This document shows positions 43,854 through 55,800 of a DNA stretch of 64,000 nucleotides, one piece after another. The DNA is from Turritopsis dohrnii (Eukaryota; Cnidaria; Hydrozoa; Anthoathecata; Oceaniidae). Made by a program: the position numbers and the translations under genes. How positions within the stretch are numbered: position 1 is the stretch's first letter; each line of letters begins with the position of its first letter. Location of the stretch: NCBI GenBank assembly GCA_027922465.2, contig BQMF02000021.1, positions 1,488,001 through 1,552,000 on the forward strand, read 5' to 3'. The notes under the pieces are model-generated. The model was not told where the DNA came from, ran no database searches, and saw nothing but the letters and a program-made list of their open reading frames with translations.

Positions 43854-46800
43854 ATGCTATTGTTTGTTCGGGCTTTATCAACTGAGCAGATATCAAAGGC
43901 AGCATCATTAGCATATGAAGAGAACAAAGAGGTAGATATCCTTGTTGATCCAGGTAATTATAATTTAGATCAGTCATTCAATTTTGAAAATGTTTTAACA
44001 TTTTCCTATCATGCATGCTAATGGTGTAGACAATCCATATAATTTTCAATATGTAAGAATTGCAACTACACCCCAAAGAAGATCAAAATCTTTCCACATT
44101 AAAACCGTCCAACTCGTCTTAATATCTGGTGTGAAACTATTTTTTTGTTCTTTACTTTTCTCTTAAAGACTGTTTGAATAAACCATTCTTTTCAAGGACA
44201 ACCGGTTTTGCAATGAAACCTTCAGGATGATCTAAAGACCTAGTACATCTCTATTATTTCGTCAAAATTACATGGATGAAAAGTGAAATTTCTACACTCT
44301 TGTGAAATTTTAAAGGTAGTGTCTGCTAAAAAGGTTTACTTTTGATATTGTCAAAATAAAAGTTCACTGCAAACCTTTGAATCTAATTGTTATACAACTA
44401 CTGTCATGTTGATTACTATAGCGTACCTTCGGCACATGATTATATCCTTTTGTATAATATTTTATGTTTTGTAAACGTGGATTGACATTCAAAAGGCAAT
44501 AAATCTATTAATTTCAATTTCCATTGTGAGATAGAAACATGATTATAGAACAATCTGTTTGAAAATTGTCAGACAAATACTTGTTTTTTTGCGTTATTTT
44601 GTAGCTCAATATCTAATATTTTTCATTTTAAAAGAACCACCCATGTTTAATATACTAGTTATTTAATTATCTGGTCAGTGTGGTGCATGGAAATTTGAAA
44701 ATTGTGCAGATAATAAAAAATTCCAGATAATTTGATAACCCAAAAAATATCACAAATTTGACAGAAAAGGACAGTTCTCTTATGATCCATCAATACTTGT
44801 CGAGTCTAATTTTGTTTCGGTCGTGCAGTTTGCATCGTTTGCTATTTTTAGTCCATGTTTGTTGCTCATTTAAATTATAAATTTTGTTGTGGTAGCAAAG
44901 GACATGCGTGCTGGCAACGGTGAAATGCATTGACTTAAATTTTTTTATTTACAATTCGGAGGCCGGATAATTTAAATCAGATTAAACAAGGGGTCCGTTA
45001 CGTAAATAACTGTTGTATTAGGATTGTTGTTTGCTGAAGTGAAATCATAAAGTAGTTTAGAAATTTTAGAAATTTCATATAACGAATGTAGTCGTCATAG
45101 TGTCTATGTAGCAACTATGCTTTTAGATGAGGTCCGGCTGATTTAAAATATTTCTATATGAAATTAACTGAAATTAGATGGAAGAGGGGAGGCTCAAAAA
45201 GTCCCTCCCCGAAATTTCTTATGTTCTGATCATTTTGAAGGGAGTGGTTTGATAGAAGCTGGCAAATGAATGAAAAACTGAAATAGAGGTAATCAAAATC
45301 TGTGCCACAAAATCACTAAAACCATTGAATGCTGGAACTTTTTCTGGAGAGTTGCATTATTTTGTTGTTAAATCTTTTTTTTACTGAACGTATAAAATGT
45401 TTTGAAATGAGTTGTTCTTGTTAAATATTAGACATAGGATATCAATACACTGGATCTGTTTTGTTACATGCTTAATAAGCTTTGGATACTTGCTTTGCAC
45501 ACTGCCTTAAACTGCTAAAAAATAAACAAAACCAATAGTTATAAATTATCGCCAATGATTAAATGTACATTTTATTTTGTTTGTGTTTTCTTATTTTTGA
45601 TCATTGAAGACCATAGAAGAAAAACACGGGATGTTTGTATGAATCTTATTCTTGACATTCTGATGGTTGAGGATGGTTTCTGATAGTCAACCAAAACATA
45701 AAAGGCTGTATTGTTACAGGTGTATAACTGAGGGAGGTGAAGAACAATATTTGAGCTGATGCATTTGTAACGCTTCTTAACTTCATGATGGTGGAATAAT
45801 GAAAGTGAATGTTGTACTGCCTTAAAAAGTCTAACCAACATAAAAAAACATCCAGCCCACTGCACCCTACCAAGGTTTATGGTGCAAGCCTCATTGTTGT
45901 TTACTCTCTCAAAGTTTCAAGTACCGGTAAACAGTAGTTGAAAAGTGCTTGGAAAAATCCTTAACTTGTATAATTTTAGAGTTAAACAGATATTCCTTTG
46001 CAAATTTTGGTCTGGTTATCTAGTAATTGCCAATAGAGTGGAAGGTCAAAACATGGCTGAGTCATGTGATATGATTGACCATAACAATGTGAATCCATCC
46101 ACTCAACCTCGGCTCCTTCTGTAATCCAACTTGAGCTTTATTATTGAAACATTATGTTGTAGGACCTCCTTTACGGGAACCTTAACTGCCATTAGTTCTA
46201 TCCGAAGCTATCCTGTGTTGACATTTGTATAGTATAGTAACAAATAATGGGAATTAATAATTATTATTAATGATTGATTACTTCATACTATTACATTACT
46301 TCTAGAATTTGATATTGATTATGATGGAGAGACAAAATTGTTCGAGGAAGAATGCAAAGATTTCATGATAAATTTTGTTGATGAAATTTTTTCTACAGAG
46401 TAAGTTTCGTCTTTTTCTTCTGCAAATCAAATGAAGATTTTTCCTTTTTACTGGGAGCCAACAAGATATACTCTAAGCCCAGTGTTGGATTATCAGAAAT
46501 TACCCTATGTTAATCACGTTTTGTATAAAGGATAACTATGCATCTTAGATCTCTCATTTTGAAATAGTGTATTTTGCCTTAATTCTGGGTCTCTCTTTTA
46601 TCCAAATCAACTTAACAGTGATTTTGGTTTTTTTCATTTGTCTTAAGTGGCTTTACTCCTCAAGAAGAAAAAGCAAAGTTTGGCTTATATGTTCAGGTAC
46701 AGAGTTAGTGTCTTATGATTTTCTATACTACATGGGTGTATATGTCTGCCTATATTTCACATCAGGTATATAAGTTCTATTTCTCAATCTAGCATCCTGA

Positions 46801-49800
46801 AGGTAGAGAATGGTTTGGCAAATGCATTGACACCAAGGTACAATTATTGTTGTGATTTTAAAATTGTATTGAGACTATGTATTATTTCCTAACCATTTCC
46901 ATTTTTAGATTTCTGCGAAAGCAAGAAAGCTATTACAACCGGCTTTCGTTTTTTTTTGCTTCGTTTTTTTCTTACTGTCCAAACCTAGCGGTTTTTTGAA
47001 ATTTCGTGCGTGCATTTATATGAAACCAAAGCACCGTGCATTGCATGTCAGCGAAAGATTTACGAAAGTTTCTTTGATCAATATTAAATGGATTTTAAAG
47101 AAGATGTACATATTTTAAGGTGAAAACAGAAAATATATAAAAGAAGCTTATAATTATCTTGGACTGTGATCATTCTTTTCAACTAAAAAGAAGTTCTCAA
47201 CGGTTTGTAAACAGAAGAGTCAAAAGAGCTATATATATTTATATCTATGCTAACGTGCATGGCTTCCGTGGCACAGTCGGTTAGTACAGCAACTACTAAC
47301 CTAAGGGTCGGTGGTTCGATCCCGCGTTGATGAAATTTTTAAATGTCATAAAATATTTCGATTTTGGATTTTTGCGAAAGCAAGAAATACATTACAACCG
47401 GCTTTTCACCTCCATTTTTTTCTTACTGTTTAAAGCTAGCAGTTTATACATTACAGATACAGATGTAGTTCTGTGGCGCAGTTACTTGGCTGCTAACCGA
47501 AAAGTCGGTGGTTCGAGCCCACTTTGATCGTGTAACATTTTTTGTCGAATTTCATAATTGTCATAACATTTTTCATTTTTCATGCTTCGACAGATTTTGC
47601 AGAAATCTTTCTGCCCATACGGGCATCTTGTTTATAGTTTTTTTGGATTTTTTATGAAAATGATCTTAAGATAATGTCTGTTGAATCATGCTTGTAAAAC
47701 TTTCCCATAATTTTATCTACACTGTAATCTTCAGAAATTTCTGTTTTGAATTCCTTTCCTTTTTGCAATTTGGTATGGACAATGATATAATAATAATTTA
47801 TGATAATCTTTATATTAGTAGCCAATTCTGTGTCTGTCTGTTTAATTTTTTGTTTGTCTGTTGTTTTTGTTTTTTGCGACGTCAGTGTGAAGCCACTTCA
47901 TTGAGACCCAAATAAAACGCGACGGTTGGGGAAAATTATCTTGGTAATCAAGAGACATTTTTGGGGTCGCGATACGGGCAATGGGGTGACGAAAAATTTG
48001 GGTCTAATTGTTTTGGGAGACGGGTCTGTGACGTAGCCAAAATTTTTTATCAACGATGTCTCTGTAACGGTTAATTGTAGCCAAAGGAACATAATAACAT
48101 TTTTTCGAGCTCTACAACAAGAGCACACTTATATTGCCAATTCTTTAATTTTATTTTTCATGAACTCAACTCAGGCTGAACATGGTCAGCGAGCCTCGCG
48201 GCCTTGACGACTAGTACTAATATAATATTGTTCTGCAAGTAACCTGCCTGATATGGACCCTTTTTTCCTCTTTATCCAAAACAAATGCAAAGCACCAGGA
48301 TGTTTATTATTGATATTTTCTAATATATTTTGAATTTTTAATCTTGTCTGCAGTATTTCTTAGGAAATTTCTGATTCTGATCTTGAGCAATTATATTTTT
48401 CATCTATGAAACACGATTTTATATATATACCCACTGTGATACCTTTCACCATCATAATGTTTAAAAACATTAAAAATAATAAATTTATGTAATTAAAATT
48501 CTAAATTATTTAAACATGTCACCTATCAATGGTTGGGTAGCTGTTTTCAGATATGTTTTATGTAAAGTAGGCATCATATCCATGAGTTCAACTGTGTTTT
48601 GTATTTTTCAGCGAGTGAAAAACAAAGAAGTGGATGAATTCACATTTTACAGACTTATTCAATATTTTGCCATCACTCTGTTTGAGTGAGTTAGTTTATT
48701 GTTAATTTTTAAAGTGTTTTTTTTTTGTTGTTGTTGTTGTTGAGCTTTTACAATATTATTTCGATTATGAATCTAAATCATGTAACTCTTTTGTTTTTCT
48801 CATGAAAGATGCAACGTTGCTGATGATTTCAGTCCTGCTACCTCCATTATGAACATGTGTTTCACCTATTACTTCACATCTATGATGCCAGCTGGTAGGT
48901 TTCAGAAGTTGGGACTATTCTAGTCAATAAGTCTTCATTTTTAAATGTATGATTTATTTATTTATTTATTTATTTGGTATTGTTTTACGTGGCTAGCCTC
49001 ACTCAGTTGCTATTGCATCTGCTTTCCAGGAGGGGCCACGGCTTAGGTTGAAGGCTCCGAAGTATTTGACACTCTCATGAGTGACACAAACCCAATCAAG
49101 GGCCTGTGCTCTTCTGGATGACCTACCTGCAACACCTGATGTATCATCTGCCCAATTTCCCTCAAATGGCATGGTTCAACTCGGCGCTATGGTACATTCA
49201 CTCGCGCATGGTGAATCGCCGCCAATGGGAATTGTGAACCCCGATCTCTCGCATGAAATACGAGAGCGATAACAACTATACTTCGGCGCCACAACTTATT
49301 GCCTTTCAACTTTCTTGCCTACAGCTTTTCATTACCTTCCTTGTATAACATTCCCTGTTTTAATCAAATTTTGTTTGAAGCAATATCAAACTCATTAAAT
49401 TTATGACATTCTTACTTTTATTTTTTTGATTCCAGGACAATATCCTGAGCAGACATTTCCCCGACCAGATATTTCCCCGACGACCAATAACCCCTAACCC
49501 TAACCCTAACCCTCCTATTATTGGTCATCTGGAAAATGTCGGTCAGGCTACTGTCCAGCTACCTACTTTTTTTGCATCTATTCCATATTTTATTACTCGA
49601 TCTAAGACATAGTTTATGAGTTTTTCATGTTCCATAGGTCGAGTTGGCTCTAAACAATATGTATATGAATACTTGAAGGATCAGCCAATCTGGTATGGAA
49701 GAATATTTATGTTGAAGCATTTTAACTTTTGTTTTGATGGGTTTGATGATAGTAATCATAAATACTTATTTTTCCAGTGAAATCTCAACAGAAGTTAGTT

Positions 49801-52800
49801 TGTACCAACTTCTGCTAGATAATTGTTATTGTTCTTTTTTTTTTCAGGAAATCAATACGATTTTGGAATGCAGCCTTTCTGGTAGCCATACATGCTGATC
49901 GAACCAAACGTACTGGCAGTATGAAGTGTGTATCATGATTAATCTTTCACTTAAATCATTCATAGTGATATTTTGTCGACTGCCAGGAATATTATAGTAG
50001 ATAGATTGTCTTGTTATAAAGAATTTCTTTGTTTTTGAAGAGGCTGGAGAACATGGAATGTAGAGAAAAGAAAAGACTTCGAAACTGGCGAAGAAAACTC
50101 AGCTTTTGCACACATTGCGTAAGTGTCTCGATTAACTCACATTCACAATGGTGTAAAGAAATGACAATATATAAAAAATCCTAATTTCCTCTGTAAATTT
50201 ATAAGCTTCTATAATTATAAAACGCCAATAATTTTTTTCAAGCAATTAACGCAATTATGAAGATTGTAATCCATATAATTCATTGCTATTCATCCTAACA
50301 CTCGTGAGGTATTTGCGTCTGAACAATTGCGTGGAATTAGAATTAATAGTCAGAATGTATACAGCATGCTTATATGTAATGTAAAAATGTCAAATTTGTT
50401 CAGACAAATGTAAATTATTGAGTGGATTCAGCCAACATATATGTACACATCTATGGTGGCCGAGAACTGCCACAGGGAAAAATAAAAAATGAATAAAAAT
50501 TCAAATGAAAACAATATTTAAATCAAACAAAAATTAAACTTGAGAACAAAAACTAAATTTAAATTGACGTTATTGGACTTCAATTCAAATCAAAATCAGA
50601 TAAAAAGTTGAATCGATTTTGCTTTTAAATCAACTTTGGTTTCTCAATTCGAAATGAAATTAAGTTGATTTTTTTGGTCATTGGTTCAAACTACTATACT
50701 TTGAAATTACCTAGCTACCACATGGACAAGAACTTTCAAAATCAAACAAGATGTCTGATAGTAAGAAAGATAAGCAGAAGTGGGCAAAGTATGCTGCAGG
50801 CGTTCGAAACAAAAAACAAATGAAAAGAAAAGAAAAGGACGTTGTGGATGGATCACATATTTTGGTAGAGAATGAAATGATTGTCCAACGATTAGAAAGC
50901 GTCCCAACAGGGAAGGCAATGAAATATGAGAGAATGGGTGCCCAAGAATTTGTTGCTTATCCTTATGAAGAAATAACACTAGATCTTATAAAGACAGCTT
51001 GCTACGAACATTATAAGAGCAATCTTGTTGATGCTGGTAACATGGTGTGTGATGTTTTAGCCTCACAAAATGGGCCTTCCTGCTCCAAGCTCTCTCATAT
51101 AAAAAACTTCAAATTGCTTTTTGTACGATTCATCTCTGGAAAGCCTGTTTTGACAGACTCTGCAGCAATGTCTGTAGTCCGTACACTTGCATCATCTTCA
51201 TCAACTTTTCTTCATACACCTCCTGCTTCTAGACCTATCAACAATAAGATAAAACCACTCATATTGGACCAGAAAAGCTTGCCTGGTTGTTCAACAAGAA
51301 CATCTGCAACAAAATCAATTTGTTATCCTAAAAGTTTATCCATCTCTTCAATGCTTAAGGTTGGGTCAGCAATCTCATATAAATTACCAGTATCAACAAA
51401 CATTAAACTTTTACAGTTTGATGTGGGTAAGTTAGAGTGGAATTCTCTATACCAAAACAAAAACATGATTATTGAAGTATCTCCATTTGCTGAAGGTGGC
51501 TTCAGATCTGTGTTCAAAGCAAGGTCAACAACTGATGGTACTGAATTTGTAGTGAAAAGATTTTTGCCAGAAACATTAACAGCAATGGAAAAGGTCAACG
51601 AGATTCTTAAAAAACCTGAGACATCAGAAACTCTTTGTAGGAAGGCAATTCAGACGCACATGCTAGCCAAGAACTTTGCGGATCAACTACGAATGTTTGT
51701 CAGAAATACATGCCTTAGAGAATTTGGGGAGACTTTTTTCTATGAAAATGTATTTTTTGGTATTATTGAAAAAGAAGATAGTAATGAATATGTTATGGTA
51801 GAGCCATACATCCCTGGAACATTCAAGAAATACCTTAATAATACAGGAGCACCAGTACGAGAACACCCTGAAGATTTAGATCTTGTTGAAAAAGCTATGT
51901 GTTTAGCCCACTATTCATATGAAAAATCTAGTGAAAAGTTACTCCTTGTTGACATTCAAGGATCAGATTATGCACTATATGATCCTGAAATTGCTACGAC
52001 TGAGAAAGCGTTGGATGAAAGTGGTGGTTTGCAGTTTTGTATGGGGAACCTTTCTTCAACAGCATTTAAAACTTTCTTATCTCTTCACATTTGCAATATT
52101 TACTGTCGTTTAATTGGCTTGAAACCTTTAGCAAATAGTATTAGTTCTGATTGATAGGAGTTTGATTTTTGTTGGTTGGTTGTTTCTTATGTTTTTATTT
52201 TCTCACAGCAGCCTTTGAAACTTTCTTATCACTTCACATTTGCAATATTTTACTGTCATGCAATTGGGTTAAAACTTTTTCAGCCAAAAGTCATAATATA
52301 ACATTTTTTATAAGCATAATAGATATATGCATATAGACTGAAAGTTGTCAAAAAATTGAGTTAAGCCTATCTCGAGCCTGGGGATTATTGCTAAGTATAA
52401 AGTATATAGAAAAGAAAATTGGCATTCGAAAATTCATTTTCAGAGAAACCACTCCATTGCAATTGATTGTGGCATGTGTTCTTGCAATGTGCAGACGAAA
52501 ATTAAAATAAAGCATGTTATAAGCATGAACTTTGATTTCTAAAAAACTTTAAGCATAACCGAGGCTGAGCCAAATTTACCTGATGCTTATAAAAAAGGCA
52601 TAGTTAAGATTGATAGCAGCTCAATTTTTTTGGGCATTTCATTTTTTTGTTTTTATTTTTCCACTTTGGCTTTTGTTAAGATTCTTGTTGTAATAAAGTT
52701 TTGCTTTGTGCACATATTATGCATTTTTTTATATTATGTTTCCATTTTTGTGGTATAAATGTACAACTATATTCTATAAAATATACAGCCTTCTATTTAC

Positions 52801-55800
52801 ATTTTATATTTAAGATCCAAAAAAGACTGCACATAGTTCATTTCTGTTACTTCATCAACAAGGGTTAGCTCACACAACTCTTTAAAGTTTGAATCCATGA
52901 AACAATTACTTTGTTCGTTCACACCTGACTCTCTTTTGATTGTTTGGAGTTCTTCCTTGGAGACAACAAAGCCTATGATCATAGAAAATATTGACTTTTA
53001 GCACAAAGATCAAATATATGTATAAGTTTTAGAAATAGACTCTTACCACATTGTTCTAGGCCATATTTTTCAGGAAAATCGTAAATATGGTTTGGGATTC
53101 CATCAGCCATTAATGTGTTTTTTTGATACCTGATTCTGTGAGGGTTCCATATAACGTCTTTAAATTCATCTAATTTGTTTTGTATTAGTGGTATCATCAC
53201 AAAAGCAAGTTTCATTCTTAAATAGACAAAAAAATAAATATTGAATTAATAAACTTAATAACATTTTGCTCCGATTGAAGAATCGAATTGTTCATATGTA
53301 CTTCATCACATCATAACAGTATTTTGATTTACAAATTTCTTTCAACAAAAACCAACGGAAATAATGAACATTTTTACCTGTCATTCACGGAATCTCGATC
53401 ATAAATGTTTTTCTTCAAGAAGCCAAGAAAGTCCAACTTTGTAAAACTTTTCTAATCTTTCGTGGAGTTCTCTCCACCATCTTTCAATCTAGAAAAGTTA
53501 TATAAATATTTATTTATATTATACGACAATAAGTGTTTTAACCTTTTCATATTTTCTCTTACCTGATTTGATGTTGATGGGCCGAATATCACTGCATCCA
53601 AGGCATCATGCAGGTCTCCATGATTATCTCTCAAAAAACAGTGCATTGTTGCCATTATCGAGGTTTCTGTTCCTTTGTCCATTCTGATATAGTTTGGAAT
53701 TACTTGGAATTCAGTGAGGTATTCCAAATACCATCTACCAATTACTTCAGGCAAGGAATTGGTGTGCCAGACCTTGAGAAATAAGATTTTACGGCTAGCT
53801 GTATCCATGCACCCATATATTGCCAGTGGAAATGTTGAATTTTGATAGCCCATGAGCTTATCGTGACCATCAAGAGAATAAACCCAGTCAGGCCCTTTAG
53901 TAACAAAATTCGTCTTCTTTTTTTTCTTCTTAAAACCCGGTCGCTTTTCTTCTAAAACACTCTTGTATTCTTCTGTTAAAATGTTATATACAAGATCTCT
54001 AGGAACACAAAGTTCATATTTTTGCCTTATTTTAAGATGTAGGGCTCGGTATCCGAGTAATTTTCCTGCACCCTCCATTTCTTTACGAACAGCAACTCTT
54101 ACATCACCTTCAGTAGCATATTTGTCTTGATAGTAGATCTCAAAATGTCTAAGTCTTCTATCTAATGTCCTAAGACTCCAATTATAATTTGGATAGTCTC
54201 TTTTAACGTAATCAAGTATTTCGTTTCTTTGCATTGACTGTGTAACATATTGCCTCAAATCTTCTTCAAGACTAGTGTCATTTTCCCATTCCGACGACAT
54301 TGTTTAACAAAACAAGATCAACAAAAATTTTGTAATAATAAGGGAAATTCCCGCCGTAGTTTTGATGTATAGGGGTTTGGACCAATGACACAAAATTAAA
54401 ATCGATTTTAATTTGAAACTCATTCGAAAACAAAATACAAATGGATTTGATTTGATATGAATTTGATTAACATTTGAATTTAAATTTAGTTTTCAAATCA
54501 ATTTAGATGTCGTTTTTGTTTTTTAATCTAATTTTCCCTGTGGCAGTTCTCGGCCACCATACACATCAACATTAGCAGGAAAATAGAATAAAGTACAATG
54601 GAACCTCTATAATTCGAACTCTCTTTAAATCGAACGAATTTGTCCCTTCTTCTTCTCCTATCGCTTCCTTGTAAATAAACCTCCGTAATTTGAAATCTCC
54701 ATAAATCGAACGTTTTCTTCGGTCCCTTTAATTGCAGAGAGTTTGCAGAATTTAATTTTGTTGGTTCTACACAAGAAAACATGTAATAAAAATCAATTTT
54801 ACGTTAGTGCTAATTGTTACTTTCTACTATTATAAAAAATTTTGTATTTCAGGGTTGATTTTATGGTGTGGATCTAAACTCAGTTTCGTAAACCACTAAT
54901 GGTAAACAGTAGTTGAGAGAACGTTTAACAGAAATAATGCAGTATATAACCGTTTAAAGCATCCACGAAATTAATAAGACAGTATGTTCTGTAATACTAG
55001 TCTTTAAAGTTACTTGTGCCGATATTTCTAAGTAGAAGTAACTGTCCCTTTCTATATGGACAGATAACCTTAAACAGACATAGCTTATTGGACTATTGTG
55101 CGTCGGACTAACTATTTAAAGGGGCGGTGAAAGATGTTTGTTCGTGTGAGAGATATCTAGGATCAAAATCAAATACACAACAAAAATTTTTTTATTTTCT
55201 TATATTTCGATTTACAATGAAACGCAATCGTCATCAGATATCGCTGTAAATCGAATTATTAGAAACTAAAACATTTTGTTGTGTATTTGATTCTGATCCT
55301 AGATATCTTACACAGTGAATTTGTTCGGACTTCGGACTCGGATAGTCTTATTTTATTTAAACTATGATATGGATCTCGATTTTGAGTAAGAGTTGACTGC
55401 AGATAACACCAATAACAACTAACACACAAAAGGGTGTTATTTTAGGACGTGAATAACAAGGAACAATTAGGTACTATTTCGTTTACTGCAAGGTCTCTTA
55501 ACCTTACCCATTAAATAGTAAGGCTCTCAGATAAATGTATAACAAAAGCCTATAGCTCGTCGTTACGAACATTACTGATTTCTGGAAAGAAAAACTGGTT
55601 CCCACATAAACCTTGTGACTCGAGTGAACTTGAGGAATGTTGAACCTTGTAACCTATGACTTCTTGAGATTAACCTGTTTTGATTTATGAATGGTGTAGC
55701 TAATTATTATATTTGATTAGATTTTTGTATTGGTTTTTTTTTTTTCAGTTCCTTTCTGTACATGATGAAATCTTTGGAAGTCGACAAAAAAGATCGGGAT

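Larger units (their letters stand above)
46900..47640 (+). repeat. Composite dispersed repeat (inverted relative to 1-1260) in an intron
   Basis: It opens GATTTCTGCGAAAGCAAG, carries TTACTGTCCAAACCTAGCGG and TGCATGTCAGCGAAAG, then two SINE modules (47261 and 47467), a repeated GCAAGAAATACATTACAACC block at about 47380, and ends near CGGGCATCTTG at 47632. It is the inverted counterpart of the left edge of the window. Confidence 0.6.
50452..54561. mobile_element. DNA transposon with integrase-like transposase and alpha-kinase gene
   Basis: The terminal 30 bases are a perfect inverted repeat starting TATGGTGGCCGAGAACTGCC. CACATC flanks both sides (50446-50451 and 54562-54567), a 6-bp target duplication. 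Inside are two convergent genes: a kinase-like protein on the plus strand (50751-52154) and a spliced DDE transposase on the minus strand (52797-54300). The subterminal regions are rich in AAATCAAAT and AATCGATTTT motifs on both sides, which may be transposase-binding regions. A 6-bp duplication and termini of TAY type agree with what I recall of the eukaryotic IS3EU group, but Ginger/Polinton-related integrases are an alternative. It lies in an intron of the KIAA0513-like gene. Confidence 0.9.

Noticed and set aside
47261..47525. Functional tRNA genes
   Set aside because: A and B boxes and the anticodon arm are present, but the 5' and 3' acceptor strands do not pair and the modules are repeated inside larger repeats, so they are SINE heads.
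50751..52154. Treating the kinase as a host gene nested in the intron by chance
   Set aside because: It lies wholly inside perfect 30-bp inverted ends with a target duplication and shares the element with a transposase, so element-borne is the simpler reading. Only copy comparison can settle it.
50452..54561. Calling the element a Polinton/Maverick
   Set aside because: It has an integrase-like protein and a 6-bp duplication, but it is only 4.1 kb, the ends start TATGG, and there is no polymerase, ATPase or protease.
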